The notes under the pieces are model-generated. The model was not told where the DNA came from. It searched no databases and worked only from the letters and a program-made list of their open reading frames with translations. From Callipepla californica brunnescens (taxonomy: Eukaryota; Chordata; Aves; Galliformes; Odontophoridae): 64,000 nucleotides of DNA. Below are positions 34,918 through 47,679 of the stretch, one piece after another. The number at the start of each line of letters is the position of its first letter. Positions within the stretch are counted from its first letter, which is position 1. The stretch is taken from positions 1,736,001-1,800,000 of the forward strand of contig JALIRH010000039.1 in assembly GCA_023055505.1 (NCBI GenBank), written 5' to 3'. The position numbers and the translations under genes are program-made.

Positions 34918-37900
34918 AAATAAATAAATAAAATTGTGTCTCTTACCCTCATATGCTCAAGTTGTATCATTTTTTTTTTACTTTATGGGTGAGTTTGTTA
35001 ACAGTAAGAGTGACCAGTCATCTCCCTATCAAATACCAAGCTGCTTTTTGCTCAATAACTCGTTTTTAATGTTTTTTCCCATCCTGTGAATTAGTCCTCA
35101 ACTTCATATCCAGCTGCAATGAACTTTACTGCTTAATAACATAAAACCCAGACACATTTATTTTGTGGGTGAGTGGTGCAGACTCATAATCCCAACTTCT
35201 TCCTTCCCCAGCGGCACTAAGAACTTCAGTGAACGTGCTTACTTCCTCCTCTCCTCTCCCTTTACTTCTTTCAGCTCTCCTCCCATTTTTATGCCTGAAT
35301 GCCCCTTGAGTTGTTTAATTTTAGCACCTCAACATTTGAAATGATTTGTGATGCTGTTTCTTTCTTTTTTGACTTCACACAGCTCTCGTAGCACACAGAG
35401 GTTTGCTCTCCAACAGCAGTGCAGAAACAGGGAAAACAACAAAAGAGTTTTATAGATGAGGCAACAGCCTCAGGGTGGTACTTGCCTATCACAGTAGCCC
35501 ATAGTATTTTACAGACCACCCTCAAGCCTGGGCTGAAGCTGGAACACTGTACTGGTGTCCGTCTTCCAAAACTGATCCATGATTCCCTATCTCAGTTATA
35601 GAGTCTTTCTGCAAGTTACAGAGAATGACTTTGCAGACTGCATGTGCCCACGAGCCATCCTTTGGGAACCCTTTCTGCACAACGAGTTAAAGCTTACCCA
35701 GGCAGAAGGCAGATGTTCTTGAAGGCAAGCATAAGGCTGTGGAATAAACTGAAGGGCTGAACTCACACCCACTTAATTCAAATGCAGGGTACTGTTTTCA
35801 ATTCTCCCTGCTTTACTGTCAGTATGCAGCACTCAGTGCATTAACAACTCTTTCTCCTGCTTCAGAAAACAAAAACAAAAAACCCCAACACTTCAATAAT
35901 CACAAAAACAACCAAACAAAAACACTATTAAAATAAAACACTCCATTGCTCACACTTCTCTTCCTGGGGAATGATGACAGAATCAACACCACAAGATAGA
36001 TGCAGGTCCCATTGCCTAATGCACTACAGGACTGCACTCAGATGTCAGTGATGAAAACAGTTTGAGACTGACACAACACAGAATAGCACAGAGGGCAAGA
36101 ATCATCCCAGAATGAAGTTTCTGGCCCAGGGCTGCCTCTCATTAAAGCCATGCAGAAATTGTCACTTCAACATAAAATTAAGTGCAATTCAGCACTATCG
36201 ATTCTATCTGTGAGATTGTTTCTTTCTAAGCCTGACACCAGAGTGGGGGAACCTTCTTGTTCCCACAAATAAACTTAGTGAGACCTGGAGAAAATCCCCA
36301 GCTTAGGAATTCTGCAGAGGGGTCATGCAAACACTTGATTTGTTTCTCACTCTGAGATGTTCATCTTACAGTATCCTTGCAGCTCATGTATTCTGACATC
36401 CTTTTTGTCAATCATTCAGTCATTTTATTCCACTTTCCCTGTATGGTTGCATTATCGATTTCTTTCTTTACTAATACAATCATTAGTAATGGAAGAATAA
36501 CAAAGCACCTATCCCAGATTTCCAGCCTGCAATCAGATCTCATCCAGATTTACCATTGATTTAATTTCTAGCAACATTTCCAATCTTCATTGTTGAAAGT
36601 GCAGCTTCTGTAGATGTCAGAGAAATATTTTCCACTTAACATTTTGAAAGAAGCTGTGTATAAGAATTGATTTCCAGGTGTTAAGTTGTAATGCTGAAAC
36701 TAAATGGATCTCTCTACCAAGTCCAATGGTAACTCAAATGGAAATTCAAACACCCAGTGGCAAAAACAGCCCAACACACACGGTCAAAATACATTTGCCC
36801 CATCACTCTCTATATCTCTCATTCAACATGCTTTTCTGATTAGTTTCTGAGACTAGCAAGGTCAATCTTTGGTACCTTCAGTTGCATTTCCAGAAATGAA
36901 ACCTTATTCATTAGCAACCAGCATTCAAAGGGCAGTCCACTATTTGTCATGTTGTGATTATAATTATATGCACGGTAGAAAGGAAGGATGATTTTTTTTT
37001 TTATTAAAAACATTGAATCAGTACTTAGAGGATTTGGGAACCTTTCTCCCCATACAAAACACTTGTCCTCTCGTTGAATATCACCTTCATACCCATAAAC
37101 TGAGATTCTATTAAACCTACATGCTCTGCACTTGGACCTTTCCATGAATACACACATATATATACATACATACAGGACAGATTACACTGTTAACAAAGCA
37201 CAGCTGTTACTTCTCCTTCTGTGACTTCTGACTAAAAATTAAAGATAGCTGAAAAATGCACTAAATTACTCTTCTGCTGAAAAAAGAAACATGAAACTGC
37301 CTAAGAAACACTCATTTTTTGACCATTATTTTTAAGACACCACACTTGACGACTGGATGTAAGCCAAGGGTTCCCATTTTGTTTCCCAAAGAAGCAGGTT
37401 TCTCCCATTATATTTTCAGTAAGCAAGTCATTCTCCATCACCCCAGGGATGTCTGAGTGCACTTCTGAAGTCTGAGGCACCAAGTGCCGAGCCCGGTGGA
37501 AGGATGGCTGAGTGACACCTTCTGGCCCAGGCTGTGCAGGAGGCACACCTCAGTGGCCATGATATAACCTCATCTGGCTTTTGCCATCTGCAAAGCGTAG
37601 CCTGAAAGAATGAGCATTTCTGAATGTTCATGAGGTCTAATTGTATCTGTACCCAACCTGGCATGACAGTCACACGAGCTAGAAGAACAGCCAAATTTAC
37701 AATAAAACGTGTGTTTCATGACAGTCTCCCAGTGACCATCATTTGGAGAGCAGTCCCACTCCAGATACATCAGTGCTCATGGCTTGGTTTCAGCATCGTC
37801 ACGTACCAGCCTGTTTTATGCCTATTTTATACACACAGAGAGGCCAGTACATCCTAAGGTCGCTCTTCCATTGAATCAACCCCAATCACAGTCAGACAAA

Positions 37901-40485
37901 TACCATTTAAGGTTATAGATGATGTAATTCCACACTGGGTTGCAGTTAAAACGAGTCCCAACTCACGCTCCCTAGAGAAATGCAATTTATCTAGGCTTAC
38001 AGCTGTTGCATTCATAGGATAAGATTATGTATAATCCTTTCAGAAGCATTAGGAGATACGGTGGTTCCAGGGTGGCCGAAGCAATAGAGTCACACTGTTG
38101 TCCCTGGAAATGCTCTAACTGCAAATGGGATTTGGGGAAATGAGTGCGTGTCCTGCAGGACCTCTGTGAATTTCACTGCATCTGCTTGAAAGGGTTGGCT
38201 CTTTCCAACGCTGGGAATTGGGACGGGAGCCCACTGCATGACCAGGCATTTTCATGAGAATCAGTAGTAAAATGAGCAGAGGGAGAATTTAATGGAAACA
38301 CAACTTGAACTCGGTAGGACAGAATTACAACCCCGCAACGCACCTCTGTAAATACAACAGTTTCATAAAGTTGGTGCAAATCCTGACACCTCCACAGTCC
38401 GTGAGCACATTGCTGATTCCCAGCAGGTATGGATTTACTGCCTATTATTCATTCCTCCTTAGCAATAATATCAATTTAGCTGTTAGTTTTTGTTTTGACT
38501 CAGTGCTTAGGAATCAGCGGGGCGATAAAGCTATTTAAATGGAAATACTATTCAAATGCACAATCACCTGATTGGAACACGAAGGAGCAGCTCCTGCTCC
38601 TGAACATCTCTCATATAATAGCTGCTTTTTCCCTCATTAAATGCAGAAATCTGATTAACATTTAGATCACACGTGCTTTACTTACAGCAATTAGGACCAG
38701 ATACCAGAGTTTTGTTAAACTATGTAGGATTTTTGTGCTTTATCATGAAGGGAAGAACAAAGAAGCTCCATAACACTACATCTGGTCCTTTCTACTGCTT
38801 CTGTTACACTCACGCTGTCAAGGACAAATGCAACTTTAAAGAGAATTCTGCAGGGACAAACTTACTGAGAAAAAACATCGGACACTTGGATGAACTCAGC
38901 TTTGTGATGTGGTACAATGGTTGGTAACACTATAATTCTGCGTATTCACTGGCAACATCCAATTAAACAGTCTGAGGGGTGACAACAGCTACAGATTAGG
39001 AAATAGCTGTGAGAAAGCTATGCAAGTGTCCTGAAAATGGAAAGCTTTTTTGTTCTGATAAAAAAATAATAGTAATCTGCAATTCATAAGGTTCAATTCC
39101 AGTCAGAAAAGATCAAGTCTCAGTTGTTCCGAGAGCTTCAGAAATATAACTGGAAAGAGGTAATTTATGATGTCCACTGCACTATTCTTCCTCAAAACAT
39201 GTAAGACACGTAGTCACATACATCACAAGTTTTCACACTGCTCAGCAAATGCTAAACACGAAGCTCAGCCCTTCAGAATGAGAAGTACGAGCAGAACAAA
39301 ACAGCAAAACAAGAACGCAATCCTGCCTTAAGAACCCACAAGTCCCTCACTACTTCCCACAACATTCTGCTCTTCGTGACCTCAGAAGTTCAAATGAGTT
39401 TAATGAAGTCTTCTCCCACATTAATTCCCACCCTAACAAGTAGGAATTGTGCTTCCCAGGTAGCAGGGCATGGAGCTGCTGGTTTCCCACATCTCAGGCA
39501 CAGCCCCTGGGGTTTCAGCACCCTTGCAGGCTGGTTTTTGTGGTGTTGACTTCTCCAGAAAGGGATCTCATGGATCCCTCTGATTCCTATAGCCTGGAGA
39601 CCCTGAGAGCATCCTGCAGCACAGCTTCATCCTCATGGCTGAAAGCGGATCTGCAGAGCACAGCACCACTATGATCCACCAGATATGCCATTCACATGTG
39701 CCAGTTGTATAGTAGCTGGGATTCAAGGCACACTGGACCTATGGTTTAACACCCCACAGCTGGATGGACTCTGATGTGCATGCCAACGGCAGGGGTATAA
39801 AGCCAGTAATCCCGTTGCTAGAGGTTCCTTTACCAGAAATGCAGTTTGTGGCACACTTGCCTCTTGCTGGTGTGCTACACAGAAGAGGCAGGAAGCCTTT
39901 CCCTTATCTGTTTTCCTTGGACACGTCACCCTAATGCCCCACACATAATTTGCAAATAGAAAAATTCCTACGGGAAGCTCAGACATACACGCCTGGTGAA
40001 AAAAATCTCTCCACACCCATAAAAAATGAAGTCTAAGAACAATGCAAGTCCATTCGCTCTCTTTATCTCTAATCTTTTATACAAGCACTTACTCAGGTCA
40101 AGGTTGAACCGACTTAAGAGAAGGTCTCCGAGTCCTCTGAAAGGGACTGTGAGTATTATCTTGTGTTTGCATTTAATTACTCAGCCAAAGCTCTCCAATC
40201 TGTACTATTATCTCTTTAGTAGAGCAGCACCCTGAAGGCTGAGCACCATGGCCCATGGGGCATTCTGATGCAAACCATCTCCAGCCACAGCTCTCCCTGA
40301 ACACAAGAAACACGAACAAAAGAGCTCCAAGTCCAGGAGACTAAATATTAATTGATGGTAAACAGAGTAAGATTTAGTGGCAGTGATTAAATCTCCCAGT
40401 TGCTTTACGGTAATGTTGTTGGTTAATTAACTGTGTCTCTCTCTTGTTGGGTTCTTTTTTTTTTCCTCTTCTGGTTATCTTGCAG

Positions 40486-40537
40486 ATGTCCGGCATGGAA
40501 GAGCGGCTCCTCAGACTGCTCCCAGCTGAACAGGCTG
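40486..40537 (+). other. Candidate exon with strong acceptor (unproven)
   Basis: A long pyrimidine tract (40451-40470, containing ten T) is followed by TCTTGCAG ending at 40485, a near-consensus acceptor. The next 52 nt start with ATGTCCGGCATGGAAG and end at a fair donor, CTG|GTGAAT. In phase 0 they read MSGMEERLLRLLPAEQAG across the donor. Another phase stays open past the donor, reading CPAWKSGSSDCSQLNRLVNV until a TAA near 40580. I do not recognise either peptide. It could be a chance acceptor, a non-coding RNA exon or a real short exon. Confidence 0.2.
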
Positions 40538-43317
40538 GTGAATGTCGAACTTCCCACGCAGTCTGTATTCCTCAGACACTAATTAGTGATATTTCGAGAG
40601 CTGTGAATGATGGAAGAGGCTTTTTTTCCCCTTCATTTTGAGAGATGTTAATAATCTAAATCAAGCCTGTTCTCACAATCGCTGTACATGATGAACTTAA
40701 TGCCTGGGCACTGGGCAGCAGTGTGGGAATGGTTTATTCTCAAGTCTCTTTTTCCCCAAATACCCAGGACTCTCCACGCAAGAAAACGCCCAAACTAGAT
40801 GTTGTCAAGTCTGACTGTTCCATCATTTCTCACTGCACTGGTAGGCATTATAGAAACACCTACAATACACTGCTTTTATGAGCCTGCTGCAATTTACATT
40901 CCCAATAAAGGTCCCCTCCTCCTTAGGAGAAGGGAACCTCCTTAGTTTCCTTTAGGAACTATCAAAAAGGTGATTCTCAAATTGCTCAAACACTCTATTG
41001 AAAAACCCTAAAACCCCCTCCGAGAGCTAATCTCCCACCAGTTATGCATGAACAATAATTTGAATCAGCAGCAAACAGCTGGCTGAATTTGGGATCCAAC
41101 TTTCCCCAGAACACAGTAACAGTGGGGTTGCACGTGTCTTCCACTGCTGGGGCCATCCTTGGAAGCCAAGGAAAAACTAGGCTGTTCCAGAACAAGTCCT
41201 CCCATACAGCTATGTGAAATCAATGAGCACTTAGAGTAATTTTCTGTAACAATAGCACATCCCATGATAAACAAATCACTTCAGAGGAAGAGATGACTTT
41301 TTTATTGTTACACCCAATTTATCATTTAGTCTTTTCACAGAATGGACTCAAAACAAAAACATGGGGATTTATGAGAAAGCTGCTTACTTGAAGAGAAGCA
41401 GCATCAGCTAAAAGATGGAGACACCGATACTGGGGGTCTTCTGACCTTTCTGCCACCAGTTCCACTGCTGTTTTATTATCCTCAAAAAGAAAGAAAACCA
41501 AACCTGAAGTCAATTATTAGCAAAGAAAAAGCCTTTTGTCATTTGCATGAGTTAGAAAAATCAAAGCGACTTTGATACCCTGACTTGTCTCTGTGGCCTT
41601 CTAACTCCCAGCAAAGCCACCAGCTAACCTGGCTGTGCTCTGCAGCTTTTTCTCCTCATTAGCAACCTCAAGCTGAGGGCACAACTAGTGCTCTGTTAGC
41701 AGGAAAGCCTGGAGCCTCCCTCATTCCCACTGCGTGAAGCCTGGAAGAGCTCCCTGCTCTTCCAAGGGAAATCATCCATCATCCCAGCCCCAAGCACGGC
41801 AGCTCCCTGCAGTGGCTTTGCAGGTGATATTCTGACATCACCTCATCCAAGGAAGGGGACAGCCCAGCCACAGGGCAGCACAGTGCCCACCTGTGCCCTG
41901 CACACCTTCCTGACTCCCAGCTTATCTTTGGTATGCTGAGCCCTTAATGCAAAATAAAGCATCCATTTCTGAACCAAGGGACTGACAGCCCTGCACCCAA
42001 GGCAGAAGTTCCAGCTCTACCCCTGGATTTTGGGTCCAAAATTCTTCTCTTACCTCTTTGAGAAAACACTAAGCAGAAAGAATTCTTTCTGGTTTTGGCT
42101 CCACAGAGCATCCTTGCTTGTTCTTTTTCTCGTTCAAAAGCAAACGCTTTCAGCAAAACACAGCTTCCAGGAATCACTGCGTTACAGAGCAGGGTCAGAG
42201 GTCTCATTTTCAAAGCACACCTTTTACATTGAAAATACGACAAAATTCCCATCAAGGGAATTACATTAAGGGAAGATAAGGTTGGCTGGATGACCACTCA
42301 AGCTAGATTCATTTTCCCTTACAAAGTCTCATTCAAGGTTTAGATGATATACCCACAGCTCCATAAACATTGCCAAAGATATTATTTGAGATCATCGGGC
42401 TCTGTTTCTTTACCTGATAGCAGATCTCTTCTGCTTGTGAAGAAAATAGCCCCTTCAACTAAAACAGGACACAAATCCACTCTTCATGCAACAAACAGCA
42501 CTGTCCACATCAGAGTTGCTACAGAAGTGATTTCGTGCACAAGTAAGAGAAGGATAAATCAGCCCCTACGCAGAACTCAGGATCCCAGGCACATGCTCAC
42601 TCCCCTTGGCAGAGCTTCGTATGCTAATAAGGAAGCAGCATATGTGGAACCTGCCTTAAGGACACACAGACACAGACCACAGACTCATTACTGTATTCCT
42701 TAACTGGAGCGTCCCATTTCTTCAGGAAGAGAAAACGAAGGCTGCAAATTGCACTGCACAGAGCCCTGGCCATGAGGATGGCCAAAGAACCATAGAGACA
42801 CTCATGAGCACTGTGGTCTCAAGCTCCAATGTGCAGTAGTTGCATCCTTTACTATAAGCATCCATGTTTGGGAAATGGCTTGTTGTTTATTCAGTCCAGG
42901 TAAACTGGTATAAAACCGATGCTCCAAAAGTCAGCTTCTTCCTTTCATATCTATGGTGAATGCAGGAAATCCAAAGAGGAGAAAAATAAACATTAAAAAT
43001 ATAGAAATATATCAAACCTAGAATGCCTCATCCTACTGTGCATCCCTTTATTTTGGATGACAGTAAGCTGAGCAAGCATGACCAGCAGTGGCACTGTCAG
43101 CCAGGCTTGCAGCCAAATGGAAAATGGGAGGAGGTATGTCTTGTCTGGGGCTACGAGAGCAGTGACAAAGACTTGCCAGTGTGGTGCTTTTATGGGAAGT
43201 TCTACATTTTCCCTTGGGAAAGCTGTTTTATTGCCAAAGTATATTTAAGGATTGCTACCCAAAATAATTTCTGATGCAAACTACAAGAACATATGTTTGT
43301 TTCATTAATCAGGGTTT

Positions 43318-43335
43318 AAAAAAAAAAAAAAAAAA
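43318..43335 (+). repeat. A18 homopolymer
   Basis: Eighteen A, preceded by GGGTTT and followed by GCATATT. No gene-like sequence or target duplication was noticed around it. Confidence 0.9.
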
Positions 43336-43903
43336 GCATATTACAACCTCATTACTGTAAGCATGGCCAGTTGAAACTGAAATATTAAGCTGTCAGACAC
43401 AATTCCCACTGCTGCCACTACCTAGAAAGCCCCCATCAGAAATGGTGCTGAGCACAGCTTGGGCCTCGTGGGACACAACTCAACAACCACACTTGGCCCC
43501 AATGAATTATGGTGCTCTGAAATGAGCCATACATGAATGTCAGCTTCACATTTTCACAGGGAATTTAAGTTTAGTACATACATTCCTTTTGTTTTCACTC
43601 CCCTATGGGAGAGCTGACTAAGTGTGCAGAAAGCTTTGGGATGCTCCTGGCCAACAGCTCCAGGCTCCGCATCTCACTCTGGTTGCAGAACAGCTTAGGA
43701 GTTGAATCAACCCTGGTAGTCAGTGGTATTTTAGAGCAAGCAAATGGAAACAGTGGGGTAACATCCACAGTAGTCACTAGCACAGAGGAAAACTAACACA
43801 GAGCTTTTGTAAGCATAAAAACAAAGGCCAGTTCTCAGAAGAAAAAGGGTTTGTTGGTTTTTTGGGGGATGTATTTTTTCTTGTTGTTGTTTTTCTTTTG
43901 CAG

Positions 43904-43951
43904 ATGCATATGACGGTCTCCTTTCCATGCATTACCAACAGCTCATAGGAG
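43904..43951 (+). other. Candidate 48-nt microexon (splice signals only)
   Basis: A T-rich tract, TTGTTGTTGTTTTTC followed by TTTTGCAG, ends at 43903, and a good donor, GAG|GTAACA, follows 43951. The 48 nt are open in the phase that starts two bases in, reading AYDGLLSMHYQQLIG, while phase 0 has a stop. The peptide looks more ordinary than most chance frames here, but I do not recognise it. No neighbouring exon is visible in the window. Confidence 0.22.
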
Positions 43952-44164
43952 GTAACATAAAATGGTTCCTTGAAAATGGACATTAGAATTATGTTTCTGC
44001 CTGAAGAGTATTCATTACAACAGGCTGCAAGTCCATGAGTAGGTTCCTAGACCTTAAGTTAAAGGTAATGCACAACAGGTAGTGCCACATGATGAATTCT
44101 GCCATCAAAATGACTGTCTTTTTCCCAAAGTACACTATACAAGTGTACATGCATGCTTCCCCCT

Positions 44165-44182
44165 CCCCCCCCCCCCCCCCCC
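44165..44182 (+). repeat. C18 homopolymer within a pyrimidine tract
   Basis: Eighteen C, preceded by CCCCCT and followed by TTCCTTTCTTACCC. The complementary G run can form a quadruplex. It is a second long G/C homopolymer, about 30 kb from the G17 run and in the opposite orientation. Confidence 0.95.
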
Positions 44183-45163
44183 TTCCTTTCTTACCCAAAC
44201 CAGCCTTTGTTGTTTTTTTTTCACCTTAAGAGTGTAGCTAGAAACGGTGATGTTATCTTTGGAGAGAGAAACACAAAGACCTTGCATTCTATTTCCAGCT
44301 GGATAATCTTCCAGAACATCAATACTCACTAAAATGTTTAGAACAATTTATATACTCTGTCTACTCTCTAAAAAGGAAACAGCTTTTAAAAGCTGAGTTA
44401 CACACTATAATTACTCTAATTCTCTGCATCTGGCATTCAAAAGAACCCAAATTAAACACCACAGAGCACCTCAAGTGCATCCATGGAGCAATGAAGGTGG
44501 AATTAACTCCAAATTAAATGGGACGTCTTCAGGGACTATCGAACCACTATTCAAAGTGCATAGATTAAAACCTCTTTGTGTACTGCCCTGATTACTCCTC
44601 TCAAGGCAAGGTAAGTGTTTGAGAGTTTGTTCAACACTTCATAACCATACTTGGGCTAGAGAAACACATAAATTGGAAAATCCTGCAGCTAAACATGATA
44701 AATACTGGATATGTTCTAGGCTGGATCAGCTCCAAATTGTACAGCTTGGAACTAATCATTAATGTTCTGGTGAATAAAGGCCTTTCTCTCTTGCTGTTGC
44801 CACAGAAGCGAATCCAACCAATGCAGGGCACACAGCCACTGCTGCTCTAACCCACCAAATGCCAACAAGGCACTGACATTAGGAGCTATCATTAAATCCC
44901 AAGTATGTGACAAAGGGCAGCTACAGAACACATTCTTCCATGGTTATCTTAGATGTGCTATGTCACATCTAAATCCTGAAGGATTTAGGAATCATCTGCT
45001 GTACTCTTCATCCTCAGTGCAATACAGACAAAGTCTCAAACATCCCACAGCATTGGATTTGGAAGCAGCATGTGCAGCATGGGTCACATCAGATCCACAT
45101 GCCACCTTTGCTTCAGTGAGCAGCCTTTCCCCACTAACCCCCAGAGTCAGGCTTTAAATATGT

Positions 45164-45178
45164 TATATATATATATAT
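45164..45178 (+). repeat. Short TA dinucleotide repeat
   Basis: Fifteen bases of alternating T and A, about 75 bp from the CR1 at 45251. Ordinary microsatellite. Confidence 0.85.
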
Positions 45179-45250
45179 GGAGGATTTCTGCCTACAGAAG
45201 TGAGATCATTTAGTCCATGTACTTAAAATGGAACAGAGTTGATCAAAGAT

Positions 45251-45720
45251 CATAGAATCATTCTGGTTGGAAAAGACCTCCAAGATCACCTAGTCCAACC
45301 ATCCACCTACCACCAGTATTTCCCCACTAAATCATGTCACTTCGTACATCTAAAAGTTTACTGAACACCTCCAGGGATGGTGACACAATCACCTCCCTGG
45401 ACAGCCCATTCCAGTGCCACTCTTTTGGAGAATAATTTTTTCCTAATATCCAACTTGAACCTCCCCTGGCACAACTCGAGGCCATCCAGTCTTATTTTAC
45501 CAACAGTTCCATGGGAGAAAACACTAACCCCGATCTCACCACAGCCTCCTTTCAAGAAGTAGTATTCAGCAATAACGTCTCTCCCCTGAACCTCTTCTTC
45601 TCCAGGTTGAACAATCCCAGTTCTCTCAGCTGCTCCTCATAAGGCCTGTGCTTCAGACCCCTCACCAGCTTCGTTGCCCTTCTCTGAGCCTCAATGACTT
45701 CCCTGCAGCGAGGGGAACTT
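45251..45720 (-). mobile_element. CR1 LINE, about 470 bp 3' portion
   Basis: On the plus strand the copy starts with CATAGAATCATTCTGGTTGG, then AAAAGACCTCCAAGATCACC and TAGTCCAACCATCCACC. It continues through ACCTCCAGGGATGGTGAC, TTCCTAATATCCAACTTGAA, CCTCCCCTGGCACAACTCGA and a CCTCTTCTTCTCCAGGTTGA block. It ends with CTCACCAGCTTCGTTGCCC near the end of the reverse-transcriptase coding part. The order is exactly that of a CR1 copy read backwards. It is 5'-truncated and modestly diverged, without a usable reading frame. Confidence 0.93.
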
Positions 45721-46150
45721 AGGAAAGATGTGAACCCTGCTCATTGTGCAGCTATGTCATGATACATAAAAAAAACACACCTACAGAAAGGAAGTAGGAC
45801 AATCTCTTTGAAGGATGCACTCAAGCAACTTATGTCTGCCAGCCAGTAAGAAAGGCAAGATGCAGACAAGTTTGCAGCACCTTCTCATCACTGCTCAGCA
45901 GAAGCAAATGGGTTTTCAGGATCTGAAGCACATGGCAAGTAAGCCACAGATGTCTAGCAAAGAGCAATCCAGCAACTACCACCTCTACATGCCTCTCTGC
46001 CTCTTTGTCATCTGTCAGAACAGAAGGATGGAAGGGAGAAGACCCCAGAGGGGAATTCAACTTTCTCGAAGTTGTGCCATCACATGCAGCTGACTGACCA
46101 AAAGGCAAGAAGAACGTCACCTGAGAAGAGCAGCAAAAAACTCACCTTAC

Positions 46151-46171
46151 CTTTGTACTTGCAAATAGATT
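46151..46171 (-). other. Candidate 21-nt microexon with tandem donors
   Basis: On the minus strand the acceptor-like CAACTTGCTTTCCTCAG is followed by 21 nt, open in phase 0 as NLFASTK. Two overlapping near-perfect donors then occur (AAAG|GTAAGG and AAG|GTGAGT, five bases apart). The tandem donor arrangement is striking, but it is the only support. Confidence 0.18.
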
Positions 46172-47679
46172 CTGAGGAAAGCAAGTTGTTTTTCTGCTAC
46201 AAGGCAGCCCAGCTGCAGCAACCTGAAGCACGTCCTAGCTCATCAGATTTGCAAATGTTATTGATTTATCTACACTGCTCTTTATAAACAGTCATCCTAC
46301 TACTCGCACAGAAATAGCAACAGCTAATAGATTCTCAGAGGATAAATAGCTGAGAGAAACTATCTAGGGGATGAATTTACATTTAGCGAGTGCAGGAATC
46401 TCATTCTGGAGGTCTTGAGCATAATTACAGCATTTCTTCTTGATACTATCTCCCTTTGCAAGACTATGGCAGCTGTGTGCATGTAACCAAACACCATTAC
46501 AACAAATTGGTTAATTTTAATGAACATGCTCAAACCAATGTCTAACAATATAGTGTACGTAAACATGAGGACAGCACATATAAATGGTTCAGGAGTTCAG
46601 AATAAAAACTTGGATGCCTTCTGCTGTATGCTGCCTAGGCAGAGAGCTGAAGGGAGCCAAGAAAAGCTACGTGTGTGTGACTGCAGAGGTAGTCCCTGGT
46701 CCTTTGTTTGGTGTCAGATTATTCCACCTGATTCAAATGTCATCCTGCTTCACATGCTTTAACATTCTGTTTGCTTTAACATACTGTAATGCGCTGATGA
46801 TAACATTTGTGATGAAGGCAACATCATCCAGCTGCCTTTCACATCTGATTCTTTTCTGTCTTGCCAGTTTACAGCCACGGAGGTTCTTTTGCTGGATCTC
46901 TGTATATTTCATGCTTTATCTGTCCATAGGCTTATCTTGCTTTACCATAAATTGTGCAGCCTGCTTATCTGCCTGTACTCTTAATTTATGTGATGTATTC
47001 AGAAGTACTAAAGGTCGATTCCCTCCTCTGCTCTAAGCCTTTGTTTCCCACTTCCATATCACTGAACACATATATGTTTTTTTACCTGCTGCAAATTCCC
47101 TTTTCCAGGTTATTAACATATGAAGCATTACAGTGCCTTCTGTGGTTTCTGTGCAGACAACTCAAAATAACTTCAGGTCTTCCCAGCAAAGTCCCAGTCC
47201 CTGAAGCAGAGCCCAAAGACTTCTGCCCTCCCCAGTCCTAACAGAGGAGGAGGAGCCTGTGAGTGCTGTGTGGTCCAAAGTCCTCTTCATCACACTCCTA
47301 GTATATTTTAAGTTCTCTTTTCAGCAGCTGACATTGGTTCCTAAAAAGAATCCATTAGTTGCTGCACACGGCTGTGAAACTTTGAAGGAATTCTTACTAT
47401 ACTGATTTACAAGAGTTTTTCACTCCACGTCTTATTTAGGCTCCTGGAGAACTTCTTGGTCTCTCCCGTTCCAAAGCTGGGTATAAAGCAGACTTCTCTA
47501 GAACACGTTTGTGAATGAGCTCCTGAAGGCTCTTTGGAAACTTGTCAGTGCCTTCCTTCACCCAAAACGGTGCAACACCACAGTTTTCCTCAATCCTGAG
47601 TCCCGTCTGTTAATTCTCACTCCAAAGTTTTCTGGTAAAGATTTTGATGTATTTCAAAACGTTGTTATTTCTGATGACA

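Larger units (their letters stand above)
34928..45250. other. Unique non-coding sequence, about 10 kb
   Basis: No defended gene is present. A strong acceptor-like pyrimidine tract ends with AG at 35273-35274 but has no good donor after it. A-rich low-complexity sequence covers about 35865-35935. A mixed CA/TA/CATA repeat lies at 37151-37174. Splice-like segments begin at 40486 and 43904. An A18 run lies at 43318-43335 and a C18 run at 44165-44182. A perfect donor word, AAG|GTAAGT, occurs at 44610/44611, but the sequence upstream has stops in all frames. Two adjacent hairpins lie at 44951-44987, and a short TA repeat at 45164-45178. Confidence 0.5.

Noticed and set aside
35240..35280. Very strong pyrimidine tract with CAG as an exon start
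   Set aside because: No acceptable donor within the next 300 bp and the frames close quickly. Kept only as a note.
39080..39115. GGTTCAATTCC, resembling a tRNA B box
   Set aside because: No A box at the proper distance and no cloverleaf can be drawn. The word alone is common by chance.
44540..44620. Perfect donor AAG|GTAAGT at 44610/44611 as an exon end
   Set aside because: The only upstream acceptor is weak (GTCTTCAG) and the enclosed sequence has stops in all three frames. It could still be a non-coding exon, but nothing supports it.
46584..47036. 150-codon plus-strand frame that looks like membrane segments
   Set aside because: The hydrophobic look follows from T-rich DNA, which encodes F, L, C and S by chance. 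There are no charged flanks or family motifs.
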